Below are positions 43,097-51,167 of a DNA stretch of 64,000 nt, piece by piece. The stretch lies in NCBI GenBank assembly GCA_963806495.1, contig CAWDYA010000010.1, forward strand, positions 62,001 to 126,000. Direction: 5' to 3'. Each line of letters begins with the position of its first letter. Within the stretch, counting starts at the first letter, position 1. The notes under the pieces are model-generated. The model did no database searches and was not told the origin of the DNA. It saw only the letters and a list, made by a program, of their open reading frames with translations. Source of the DNA: CAWDYA01 sp963806495 (GTDB lineage: Bacteria > Acidobacteriota > Polarisedimenticolia > JACPZX01 > DASXTC01). Made by a program: the position numbers and the translations under genes.

Positions 43097-43435
43097 TCAG
43101 TCCTGATGAAGTCTCGACTCGAGCTCCGCGATCTCCTCGAGCGGGCTGGAATGACCCTGGCGAATCGCCATCGCGCGCGCGTCGGCCAGGACGCGCGCGG
43201 CCTCCTCGTGCGATCCGCCCGCCACCAGACAGCGGCCCAGGCTGATCGCGACCGCCATCCAGTCGGGCTGGAGCTCGAGGCACCTCCGGTACTCCGCCTC
43301 CGCCTCCGCCGTCCTGCCCGCCTCGAACAGGGCGTTCGCCAGCGAGAAACGGGCCAGTGGATTGTCCGGGGCCGACTCGAGGATCCTGCGGCTCCGGTCG
43401 ATCCGCGCCTGGAGCTCCGGTGAGGGCGGCGTCAT
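43097..43435 (-). CDS. Small TPR-repeat protein
   Basis: 112 residues, cytoplasmic, with two to three TPR units, for example ARFSLANALFEAGRTAEAEAEYRRCLELQP and AISLGRCLVAGGSHEEAARVLADA. ATG 43435 shares ATGA with the stop of the ferredoxin gene upstream, so the two are translationally coupled. Probably a protein-binding adaptor; partner unknown. Confidence 0.8.
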   Translation of the reverse strand: MTPPSPELQARIDRSRRILESAPDNPLARFSLANALFEAGRTAEAEAEYRRCLELQPDWMAVAISLGRCLVAGGSHEEAARVLADARAMAIRQGHSSPLEEIAELESRLHQD

Positions 43436-43809
43436 GACGTCCCCTCCGGCCCGCTCCCTGCCGCGATCGGCGGAAGCCGGCGCGCCGGCGGCTCCGTGCC
43501 GCGCATCAGGAGCCGTTCGACCACCTCGCCCCCCACGATGTGCTTTTCGATGATTTCCTCCACGTCGCGCGTCGTGACCCCGCCGTACCAGACCCCCTCC
43601 GGGTAGACCACGACGGTCGTCCCCGACGCGCACGCGTCGAGACAGCCGGCGGCATTGGCCCGCACGATCCGGTTCAGCCCGCGCGCCTTGAGCCCGTCCT
43701 TGAACAACGCGCGCACCTCCTCGGACCCCTTTTCGGCGCAGCATCCCTTGGGATGCCCCTCGGGCCGCCTGTTCACGCAGATGAAAACGTGCCTTCGATA
43801 CGGAGGCAT
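43432..43809 (-). CDS. Thioredoxin-like [2Fe-2S] ferredoxin
   Basis: 125 residues of the thioredoxin-fold (2Fe-2S) ferredoxin family. Cysteines are in HVFICVNRRPEGHPKGCC and NAAGCLDACASG, the C..C and CxxxC arrangement of this group, followed by VVVYPEGVWYGGV. Start 43809 (ATG, MPPYRRHVF); the frame is open further upstream into the isocitrate-dehydrogenase-like gene but that part is shadow. Likely electron carrier; partner not evident. Confidence 0.88.
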   Translation of the reverse strand: MPPYRRHVFICVNRRPEGHPKGCCAEKGSEEVRALFKDGLKARGLNRIVRANAAGCLDACASGTTVVVYPEGVWYGGVTTRDVEEIIEKHIVGGEVVERLLMRGTEPPARRLPPIAAGSGPEGTS

Positions 43810-43831
43810 CGTGGTCCCTCCTCGGCGCCGG

Positions 43832-44905
43832 TCAGGGCCGAGCCATCTCCTCGATGATAGCCTGCGCCATCTCGCTCGTGTGCGCCGTCCCGCCCAGATC
43901 GGGCGTAAGCGTCCCGGCCTGAGCCAGGACCCTCCCCGTCGCTTCCTCAATCCGCCGCGCGGCCTCTGCCTCCCCGAGGTGCGATAGCAGCGCCATCGCC
44001 GGGACGAGCAGCGGGAGCGGGCTGGCGAGATCCTCGCCCTCGAGGTGCGGCGCGTTGCCGTGTATCGCCTCGAAGACCGTCACGTCGGGCCCGTGGCCGA
44101 TGCCTGGGACGGTGCCGGGCCCGCCCACAAGTCCGGCGCAGAGATCGGAGATGATGTCGCCGAGGAGATTTCCCATCAGGAGCACGTCGAACCGGCATGG
44201 GTCCAGCACGAGCTGCATGATGCCGTTGTCGGCGATCAGCTCCCGGTAGGCGATGCCCGGGAACTCCGCCGAGATCCTGCGGCAGCAGTCCAGGAACAGC
44301 CCGTCGCTCATCTTCATGATGTTGGCCTTGTGCATCACGGTGACGCCCGAGCGCCCGGTGCGCACCGCGTACTCGAAGGCGAAGCGCGCGATCCGCAGCG
44401 ACGCCGCCTCGGTCACGACCTTCAGACTCTCGACCACGCCCGGCACCACCTCATGCTCGATCCCGGCGTACAGATCCTCCGTGCTCTCGCGCACCACCAC
44501 GATGTCGACCTTCTCGTAGCGGCTGGGCATCCCCGGCAGGTTGCGCGCCGGGCGCACCGAGGCGAACAGTCCCAGCCTGCGACGGAAAGCCAGGTTCGGC
44601 TCCTCGCCCGGGCCGGCCGGCGCAAGCAGGATCCCCTTGAGCGCCACCTTGTGCCTGAGGACGCTCTCGAACAGGGCGTCGGGCAGAGGCGTGCCGTGCC
44701 TGGCCAGCGCGCGCTGGCCGGACAGACATCGGTCCCATGCCAGCGACACTCCGGTCGCAGCGACGATACGGACCACCGCGTCCGCCGTCTCCTCGCCCAC
44801 CGTGTCGCCCGGGATCAGCGTGACCGTGTGTTTCGCCGGCCCCTGGCCCGGCCGCGGCGACGCCCGGTGCGACTTCAGATGGCCGAGTGCCTTGCCGCTG
44901 CTCAT
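43832..44905 (-). CDS. Isocitrate dehydrogenase-like protein, divergent paralogue (possible regulatory subunit)
   Basis: 357 residues of the isocitrate/isopropylmalate dehydrogenase family. Conserved: LIPGDTVGEETA, VRESTEDLYAGIEHEVVPG with the catalytic Tyr, MHKANIMKMSDGLFL with the Lys, and LLGDIISDLCAGLVGG. The substrate loop expected as SxNxxLR reads EEPNLAFRRR, losing the Ser, and the acidic VLDPCRFDVLLM is kept. It lies head to tail with a second, canonical copy (ATGA overlap), as in eukaryotic NAD-IDH, which has catalytic and regulatory subunits. That comparison is inference. Confidence 0.82.
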   Translation of the reverse strand: MSSGKALGHLKSHRASPRPGQGPAKHTVTLIPGDTVGEETADAVVRIVAATGVSLAWDRCLSGQRALARHGTPLPDALFESVLRHKVALKGILLAPAGPGEEPNLAFRRRLGLFASVRPARNLPGMPSRYEKVDIVVVRESTEDLYAGIEHEVVPGVVESLKVVTEAASLRIARFAFEYAVRTGRSGVTVMHKANIMKMSDGLFLDCCRRISAEFPGIAYRELIADNGIMQLVLDPCRFDVLLMGNLLGDIISDLCAGLVGGPGTVPGIGHGPDVTVFEAIHGNAPHLEGEDLASPLPLLVPAMALLSHLGEAEAARRIEEATGRVLAQAGTLTPDLGGTAHTSEMAQAIIEEMARP

Positions 44906-45928
44906 GCGGTCGATCCCCCGGCGCCGTCGAGTCTCTCGATTATCGCCTCGGTCATCCGCGCCGTCGTGGCGGTTCCACCGAGGTCACCCGTGACCGTCCT
45001 CCCCTCCCGGAGCACGGCGTCGACCGCTCCGGTGATGGCCTTCGCGGCCCGCCGCTCGCCCATGTGACGCAGCATCATGGCGGCGGAGAGGACGAGGGCG
45101 GTCGGATTGGCGATCCCCTTTCCCGCGATGTCCGGGGCGCTGCCGTGCACCGCCTCGAACACGGCGCATCGCTCGCCGATGTTGGCGCCCGGCACCACGC
45201 CGAGACCGCCCACCAGGCCGGCGCACAGGTCCGAGAGGAGGTCACCGAACAGGTTCTCCATCAGCAGGACGTCGAACCGGCCCGGATCGAGCACCAGCCC
45301 CATGGTGGCCTCGTCTATCGCCATCTCCTCGCACGACACGAACGGGTAGTCCTGTGCCACGCGGTGGCACGACTCCAGGAACAGCCCGTCGGACAGCTTC
45401 ATGACGCTCGCCTTGTGCACGAAGGTGATCCTGCGGCGCCCCTCGTGGCGCGCCATGTCGAAGGCGAACCGCGCGATCCGCTCCGAGGCGCGGCGCGTGA
45501 TGATCCTCAGCGTCTCGACCACGCCGGGCACGACCGAGTGCTCCCGGCCCGAGTAGAGCCCTTCGGTGTTCTCGCGAACGATCACCAGATCGACTCCGGT
45601 GTATCGCGTCCTGACACCGGGGAGGCTGCGGACAGGCCTCAGACTCACGTGGAGATCCAGCGCCTTGCGCAACGCCACGTTCACGCTCGCGAACCCGGTC
45701 CCCACCGGTGTCGGTGATCGGGCCTTTCAGCGCGACCCGGTTGGCGCGCACCGATTCGAGGACCTCCTCGGGCAGAGGCACCCCGGCGCCGCGCTCCATG
45801 GCCTCGGCTCCGGCCGAGACGCGATCCCACCGCACGGCGACCCCTGCGGCCTCCACGACGCGGACCGCCGCCTCCGTGACTTCGGGGCCAATCCCGTCGC
45901 CGGGGATGAGGGTGATGGTATAGGACAA
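44902..45928 (-). CDS. NAD-type isocitrate dehydrogenase, one frame break
   Basis: About 342 residues, close to eukaryotic IDH3 catalytic subunits and bacterial homologues. YTITLIPGDGIGPEVTEA opens the protein. FASVNVALRKALDL holds the SxNxxLR substrate motif, VRENTEGLYSG the Tyr, FVHKASVMKLSDG the Lys, and ENLFGDLLSDLCAGLVGG the Asp residues. Near 45706 one extra base breaks the frame; removing it gives LKGPITDTVGTGFASVNVA. The start is TTG 45928, with GGGAGA upstream and TATAAT (complement of 45956-45961) above that. Homoisocitrate or isopropylmalate as substrate cannot be excluded. Confidence 0.85.
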
Positions 45929-45955
45929 GGGGGGTGTCTCCCGGGGTAAGGCGGG

Positions 45956-45961
45956 ATTATA
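45956..45961 (-). promoter_or_regulatory. -10 hexamer for the isocitrate-dehydrogenase operon
   Basis: TATAAT on the minus strand, 27 bases upstream of the TTG start; GGGAGA lies in between. Confidence 0.5.
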
Positions 45962-45975
45962 GACGTGACACGCGC

Positions 45976-46905
45976 TCAAAGGAAAGCGCGCGCAAGCCTC
46001 TTGCCGCGTGAATAGCCCAGCCGGGTCTTCCACCGGGCGCGCTCGATCTTCTCGTTGATCTCGGGAAGCTTGAGCGTGGTGGCCCGGTCCCCCTCGTCGA
46101 TCAGCTTGAGCGCGCCGGTGAAGTCGGCCCAGTGCACCGAGCCGACCTTCGGGCGGATCAGGACGTCGAGCAGCTTGCACTGGAAGTTCTTGAGCGCCTC
46201 CGCCTTGATGGCGTTCGCGCGCACCAGCACGTCGAAGCCACGGGTCAGACCGCGCGTGTCCTCGAGCTCGGGCGAGATGTCCACCCCGATCACCATGTCG
46301 GCGCCCTGCTTGAACGCGGCGAGCACGGGCACCTTGCTCACCCATCCGCCGTCGATCAGCAGCCGCCCGTCGATCCGGACGGGTGGGAGCAGGCCGGGTA
46401 TCGCGCTCGACGCCAGGATGCCGCGGCGCAGCGAGCCCGAGGTGAGCACCACCTCCTCGCCCGAGTCGAGATCCGCCGCCACCGGGCAGAACGGGATAGC
46501 CGTCCGGCCGATCGTGATGTCCTCGATCAGGGAGTGAATGTTGTGGGCGAAGTTCTCCTCCGAGATGAACGACGGCCGCGTCATCGAGAAGGAGTAGAAG
46601 ATCCCGCGCTTGATCAGGTTGCTGACGCTGTACAGCAGGCTCGGCTCGTCACGCCGCGAGTCCTTGAGGAAATCGAATTCCGTGCGCCGGAACTCGCGGC
46701 TGAGCACGAATTGCCGCAGCCGGGCCTCCGTCTTGGCGGCGTCCGCCATGATGGCGTACACGCCTCCCACAAGCGCCCCGATGCTCGTACCGGCGATCAG
46801 ATCCACCTTGACGCCGGCGCGCTCCAGCGCCCGCAGCACGCCGACATGCGCGAGACCCCGCGCGGCGCCGCCGCCGAGGGCCAGACCGACAGTGAACTGG
46901 TTCAT
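45976..46905 (-). CDS. Patatin-like phospholipase (RssA/NTE family)
   Basis: 309 residues. Oxyanion loop GGGAARG at 11-17, nucleophile Ser 41 in GTSIG, and the catalytic Asp in LLIDGGWVSKVPV: a complete Ser-Asp dyad. It probably hydrolyses lysophospholipid or phospholipid in the cytoplasm; no signal peptide. ATG 46905 follows AAAGAGAG. The frame continues upstream into nth, but that part is shadow. Substrate unknown. Confidence 0.9.
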   Translation of the reverse strand: MNQFTVGLALGGGAARGLAHVGVLRALERAGVKVDLIAGTSIGALVGGVYAIMADAAKTEARLRQFVLSREFRRTEFDFLKDSRRDEPSLLYSVSNLIKRGIFYSFSMTRPSFISEENFAHNIHSLIEDITIGRTAIPFCPVAADLDSGEEVVLTSGSLRRGILASSAIPGLLPPVRIDGRLLIDGGWVSKVPVLAAFKQGADMVIGVDISPELEDTRGLTRGFDVLVRANAIKAEALKNFQCKLLDVLIRPKVGSVHWADFTGALKLIDEGDRATTLKLPEINEKIERARWKTRLGYSRGKRLARAFL

Positions 46906-46994
46906 TCCGGCTCTCTTTCCCTGCGGGCCTGCCCGGCCCGAACCATATGGAAATATAAGGATTTGCGCCGAGCGCGCGCAACCCGCAGCCTGCG

Positions 46995-47675
46995 TCAGGC
47001 GGCGCGATTCCTCCCATGGTCGCACCACCTCCGGATCGGGCACTCCTCGCAGCGCGGCGCGGCCGGCTTGCAGACCCGCCGTCCGAGCGCGATCAGGTTC
47101 ATGTGAAACGGCAGCACCTCGTCGGGCGGAGTGAGCGCCCCCATGATGCGGTGCGCGATTTCGGGGGTCGATTTCGCCGGCACCAGCCCGATCCGCCGCG
47201 TGATCCGGAAGATGTGCGTGTCGACGGGGAATGCCGGCTGGCCGAGGGAGAACACCTGCACGCACCGGATCGTCTTCAGGCCTATCCCCTTGAAGGACCG
47301 GAGGTACGTCTCCACCTCCTCCATGTCCGCCCGCTTCAGACGATCCAGCGTGTAGTCCCCTTCCTCCTCCCTGACGCGTCGCAGAACGTCCTGGATGACG
47401 CGGCTCTTCGTGGGAGCGAGTCCTCCCACCCGGATGGCCTCCTCCACACGGCGGCGTGGCGCCCGCGCCACGGCCTCCCAGGTCGGGAAGACGGCGTGGA
47501 GCGACTCCCAGGCCCGGTCCCTGTTCGTGTCGCTCGTGTTCTGCGAGAGGATGGTGAAGATCAGCTCGGAGAGCGGATCCTTGACCTCGCCCGGGCCCGG
47601 GCGCCCGAAGGCTCTCTCCAGCGCGCCGATGATGCGGGCAACCCGCGCGGCGGGACCACCCGCCGGCGGCTTCAC
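46995..47675 (-). CDS. nth: Endonuclease III-type DNA glycosylase
   Basis: 226 residues. Helix-hairpin-helix LRSFKGIGLKTIRCV, then the catalytic Asp in AFPVDTHIFRITRRIGL, and a four-Cys [4Fe-4S] loop, C-X6-C-X2-C-X5-C, in CKPAAPRCEECPIRRWC. The usual catalytic Lys-turn is less canonical than in E. coli Nth (FKGIGLKT versus LPGVGRKT). It removes oxidised pyrimidines in base-excision repair. Start GTG 47675 shares GTGA with the stop of the gene upstream. Confidence 0.88.
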   Translation of the reverse strand: MKPPAGGPAARVARIIGALERAFGRPGPGEVKDPLSELIFTILSQNTSDTNRDRAWESLHAVFPTWEAVARAPRRRVEEAIRVGGLAPTKSRVIQDVLRRVREEEGDYTLDRLKRADMEEVETYLRSFKGIGLKTIRCVQVFSLGQPAFPVDTHIFRITRRIGLVPAKSTPEIAHRIMGALTPPDEVLPFHMNLIALGRRVCKPAAPRCEECPIRRWCDHGRNRAA

Positions 47676-48364
47676 GGAGCCGCCGGCCCGGGCGGCGACC
47701 ATGGCGTGGCTGTGTCGGGGATCGGGACGAGCTTGTCGATCAGCCATTCGCTCGGGGCGTTCCTGGAGCGCTCCGCCCCGGGGATCCGGACCAGGGTCCA
47801 GTCGACGTTGACGGTCGCGAGCAGGGAAAGCTCGGACGGATCGTCATACCCCGTGGCGAAGTTGACCACCTTGCCGAACGGGTACCCCATCAGGTACATG
47901 CGCCCGCCGGTCGGGATGCTGTCCCAGTGGATCCCGCCGTAGTTGGTCAGGACACGGGTCTTGACGACCGCCTTCATGTTCCCCGGCTCGACGGTGACCG
48001 AGAGTGGCATGGCGGCCGCGCCCTCCTTGCCGAGGCCGATCGCCCGGATGAGCGTCACGCCGAGCGGGTCGGGCGACAGCTCGCCCGCGGCCTTCGACCG
48101 ATCCCAGAGCATATAGCCGCCCTCGATCATGTCGCGGTACTTCTTCCCCACGGCCTCCCTCTCCTCGGCAGTCTTCGCCGCCAGCAGCTCGCGGTGATAG
48201 GGAGCGGAGAGATCGAGGATGCGAGCCACGTCCCCCAGGCTGACCGCCGAGATGTACGCCTCCACGGTGACCTGCAGGGTGTTGGCCGAAGGCGCGCACG
48301 CGGGGGCGGCGAGCGCGAGCGCAGCGCCGGCCGCCGTGGCGAGGACGAGCACCCGCCGGGTCAT
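47672..48364 (-). CDS. Lipoprotein of unknown function
   Basis: 230 residues. The signal ends LAAPACAPS, a lipobox with Cys near residue 23. The mature protein contains VEAYISAVSLGDVARILDLSAPYHREL and later VNVDWTLVRIPG, an NTF2-like or DUF pattern without a certain match. It is between the GspG-like lipoprotein gene (ATGA overlap) and nth (GTGA overlap), forming a three-gene operon. Function unknown. Confidence 0.65.
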   Translation of the reverse strand: MTRRVLVLATAAGAALALAAPACAPSANTLQVTVEAYISAVSLGDVARILDLSAPYHRELLAAKTAEEREAVGKKYRDMIEGGYMLWDRSKAAGELSPDPLGVTLIRAIGLGKEGAAAMPLSVTVEPGNMKAVVKTRVLTNYGGIHWDSIPTGGRMYLMGYPFGKVVNFATGYDDPSELSLLATVNVDWTLVRIPGAERSRNAPSEWLIDKLVPIPDTATPWSPPGPAAP

Positions 48365-48780
48365 GAGCCGCCGGTGATGGCGCCGTCGTGAAGAACGATA
48401 TCGTCGTCGGTGCCGGCGCGTCCGTCGTCACCCGGAGACGCCACCGTGTAGCTCCTCCCGTCGGAGGTGTAGCTCAACTCGTGGCCCCAGGAGTCCTCGA
48501 CGTCGAGGCGCGGGGCATACAGCGGAACGAGGGATCCGGCCGCATCCTGCAGCGATCCGGCCATGGGGAACTCGCCGCCGTGATCGATCGCGTACCGGTC
48601 GAGCGCGAGCCGGACCTGCTCGAGACGGTTGACGGTGCGCTCGTTTTTCGCTCGATCCACGCCGCGCACGGCCGCGGCGGCTGCCTGCTGGGCCACCGAT
48701 GGTTTGCCGCCGCTGCCGCAACCCGGCGCGGCGAGACACAGCACGGATGCGGCCGCAGCCGCGATGACCCGGGGTCTCAT
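48361..48780 (-). CDS. Lipoprotein with a GspG/pseudopilin-like C-terminal region
   Basis: 139 residues. Signal with lipobox LAAPGC near residue 21, instead of a type IV pilin leader. The rest resembles the globular end of type II secretion major pseudopilins: RLEQVRLALDRYAIDHGGEFP, DSWGHELSYTSDGRSYTVAS and PGDDGRAGTDDDI, a loop that binds calcium in GspG. No secretion genes are adjacent. TAGAAT (complement of 48790-48795) is 9 bases upstream of the ATG, so leaderless. Confidence 0.75.
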   Translation of the reverse strand: MRPRVIAAAAASVLCLAAPGCGSGGKPSVAQQAAAAAVRGVDRAKNERTVNRLEQVRLALDRYAIDHGGEFPMAGSLQDAAGSLVPLYAPRLDVEDSWGHELSYTSDGRSYTVASPGDDGRAGTDDDIVLHDGAITGGS

Positions 48781-48889
48781 GGTGGCCCGATTCTATCGGC
48801 GCCCTCGATCCACTGTCAAACAGGCCGCCGGCCGGGTTATCCTGTGGCGAGGGGCGCGCGACGGCCGGCGACGCCCCGGGGAGCCCGAT

Positions 48890-49630
48890 ATGGGGCGAAT
48901 CGCCACCGCATGCATGCTCGGCCTCGGACTGCTGTCGCTGGCCACCCCCGCGTGCGCCACGGAGGGCCGGGACACGGCGACCCGGCCCGGCCCCGCGTCG
49001 CGCGCGGATCGGCGCGAGGCGATGACGAACCTGATCGAGTCGCGGGGCGTGACCGACGCGGCGCTGCTGGCGGCGCTCGGATCCGTCCCGCGGCACCTGT
49101 TCGTCCCGGTGGCGCTGCGCGATGAGGCCTATGACGATCGTCCCCTCCCGATCGGCGAGGGGCAGACGATATCGCAGCCCTACATCGTCGCCCTGATGAC
49201 CGACCTGGCCGCCGTGCGTCCCGGCCGACGGGTCCTGGAGGTCGGCACGGGGTCGGGATACCAGGCGGCGATCCTCGCCGCGTTGAAGGCGGATGTCTAC
49301 ACGATCGAGATCGTGCCGGCGCTGGCGGCGCGCGCCCGGGCGGCGCTCGAGGGGGCCGGCTACGAGGGCATACACTACCATGTCGGCGACGGCTACCGTG
49401 GCTGGCCTGAGGCCGCCCCGTTCGACGCGATCATCGTCACCGCGGCGCCCGACCACGTCCCCCAGCCGCTCGTGGATCAGCTCGCACCCGGCGGGCGTCT
49501 GATCATCCCGGTCGGCGACGTCTCTCAGACCCTGATGCGGCTGACGCGCACGGCGGACGGCGTCCGGACGGAACGGATCGTCCCCGTCCGGTTCGTCCCG
49601 ATGACCGGCGAGGCCCGGAACGGGCCCTGA
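48890..49630 (+). CDS. pcm: Exported protein-L-isoaspartate O-methyltransferase
   Basis: 246 residues. A signal-like hydrophobic N terminus ends at CATEG. The catalytic part has the PIMT hallmark QTISQPYIVALMTDL, then motif I VLEVGTGSGYQAAILAAL and FDAIIVTAAPDHVP. PIMT repairs isoaspartyl damage by methylation with SAM. Export is unusual because SAM is cytoplasmic; the N terminus might instead be a lipoprotein or membrane anchor (TPACA near residue 22). GGGGAG precedes ATG 48890. Confidence 0.88.
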   Translation: MGRIATACMLGLGLLSLATPACATEGRDTATRPGPASRADRREAMTNLIESRGVTDAALLAALGSVPRHLFVPVALRDEAYDDRPLPIGEGQTISQPYIVALMTDLAAVRPGRRVLEVGTGSGYQAAILAALKADVYTIEIVPALAARARAALEGAGYEGIHYHVGDGYRGWPEAAPFDAIIVTAAPDHVPQPLVDQLAPGGRLIIPVGDVSQTLMRLTRTADGVRTERIVPVRFVPMTGEARNGP

Positions 49631-49664
49631 CGGCCCCGTCCGGCGTCGCGGCGCACTCCGCTGC

Positions 49665-49670
49665 TATAAT
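49665..49670 (+). promoter_or_regulatory. Extended -10 element of proS
   Basis: TGCTATAAT: a perfect TATAAT preceded by TGC, 51 bases upstream of ATG 49722. A weak -35 cannot be assigned. AGGGAGA serves the start. Confidence 0.65.
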
Positions 49671-49721
49671 GCCGCTCCCCGAATCGCGAACGCGCTCGAC
49701 GAATACACAGGGAGAACACCC

Positions 49722-51167
49722 ATGGCAAAGCTGATCACCCCACGCGCCGAGGACTACTCGCGCTGGTACACCGACATCGTGCTGCAGGCGCAGCTTGCCG
49801 ACTACTCTCCCGTCCGGGGCTGCATGGTGATCCGGCCGCTCGGCATGGCGTTGTGGGAGAACATGCAGACGTCCCTCAACCGGATGTTCAAGGAGACCGG
49901 GCACGAGAACGCGTACTTTCCCCTGTTCATCCCCGAATCGTTCCTGCACAAGGAAAAGGAACACGTCGAAGGGTTCGCTCCGGAGTGCGCGGTGGTGACG
50001 CACGGCGGCGGGCAGAAGCTCGAAGAGCCGCTCGTCGTGCGGCCGACCTCCGAGACCATCATCTACTCGATGTACGCCAAGTGGATCCAGTCCTACCGCG
50101 ATCTGCCGATCCTGATCAACCAGTGGGCGAACGTGGTGCGATGGGAGATGCGGACGCGCCTCTTCCTGCGCACGATGGAGTTCCTCTGGCAGGAGGGGCA
50201 CACGGCGCACGCGACCGACGCCGAGGCGGAGGAGGAGACGCTGAAGATCCTCGATATCTATCACACCTTCGCCCGTGACGACATGGCGCTGCCCTGTCTC
50301 AAGGGGGTCAAGAGCGACGCGGAGAAGTTCGCCGGGGCGGTGCGCACCTACTGCATCGAGGCCCTGATGCAGGACAACAAGGCGCTGCAGGCGGGCACCT
50401 CCCACAACCTGGGCCAGAACTTCGCGAAGGCGTTCGAGGTGAAGTACCAGACCGAGGCGGGCGATCTGGATTACGTCTGGAACACGTCCTGGGGCGTGTC
50501 GACCCGGCTGATCGGCGCTCTCGTCATGGCGCACAGCGACGACCAGGGCCTCGTGCTTCCGCCGCGGCTGGCGCCGACCCAGGTGGTGATCGTGCCGATA
50601 TACAAGGAGAGCGAGCGTGAGACGGTGCTCGCCGCCGCACGGGATCTGCAGGCGTCGCTCTCCCCGGTCGCCCGGGTGAAGATCGACTCCCGCGACGGCG
50701 TCCGGCCCGGCTTCAAGTTCAACGAATGGGAGATGAAAGGCGTGCCGCTGAGGATCGAGCTTGGCCCGCGCGACCTGGCGGCGGGGCAGGCCGTGGCTGC
50801 GCCACGTGTGCCCCTTGCGGACGATCAGGCCAGCTCCAAGCGGACCATCCCGCTCGCCTCGCTGCGCGAGGCCGTCCCGGCGATGCTGGAGGAGATCCAG
50901 AAACGACTCTATGATGTCGCACGGGACCGGCTCGATAGAAACACGCGGCCCGTGGACTCGTACGAAGAATTCAAGACGGTCATCGAGCGCCAGGGCGGAT
51001 TTCTCATGGCACACTGGTGCGGCGGAGCGGAATGCGAAGCCCGAATCAAGGAAGAGACGAAAGCCACGATCCGGTGCATCCCGATGGACGGGGAGGCCGA
51101 GAGCGGTTCGTGTCTCGTCTGCGGCGCCGCCTCGGCGCGCCGGGTCGCGTTCGCACGGGCCTACTGA
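49722..51167 (+). CDS. proS: Prolyl-tRNA synthetase, archaeal/eukaryal type
   Basis: Class II synthetase that charges tRNA-Pro. 481 residues, shorter than the bacterial type with an editing insertion (about 570). Class II motifs are seen in GCMVIRPLGMALWENMQ, VVRPTSETIIYSMY and RWEMRTRLFLRTMEFLWQEGH; TSHNLGQNFAKAF and NTSWGVSTRLIGALVM are motif 3. The C-terminal Cys-rich zinc-like domain includes HWCGGAECEARI and CLVCGAASARR. It ends with a Tyr (FARAY), as in the archaeal-type enzymes. The VWA protein gene begins within its last 60 bases. Confidence 0.96.
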   Translation: MAKLITPRAEDYSRWYTDIVLQAQLADYSPVRGCMVIRPLGMALWENMQTSLNRMFKETGHENAYFPLFIPESFLHKEKEHVEGFAPECAVVTHGGGQKLEEPLVVRPTSETIIYSMYAKWIQSYRDLPILINQWANVVRWEMRTRLFLRTMEFLWQEGHTAHATDAEAEEETLKILDIYHTFARDDMALPCLKGVKSDAEKFAGAVRTYCIEALMQDNKALQAGTSHNLGQNFAKAFEVKYQTEAGDLDYVWNTSWGVSTRLIGALVMAHSDDQGLVLPPRLAPTQVVIVPIYKESERETVLAAARDLQASLSPVARVKIDSRDGVRPGFKFNEWEMKGVPLRIELGPRDLAAGQAVAAPRVPLADDQASSKRTIPLASLREAVPAMLEEIQKRLYDVARDRLDRNTRPVDSYEEFKTVIERQGGFLMAHWCGGAECEARIKEETKATIRCIPMDGEAESGSCLVCGAASARRVAFARAY

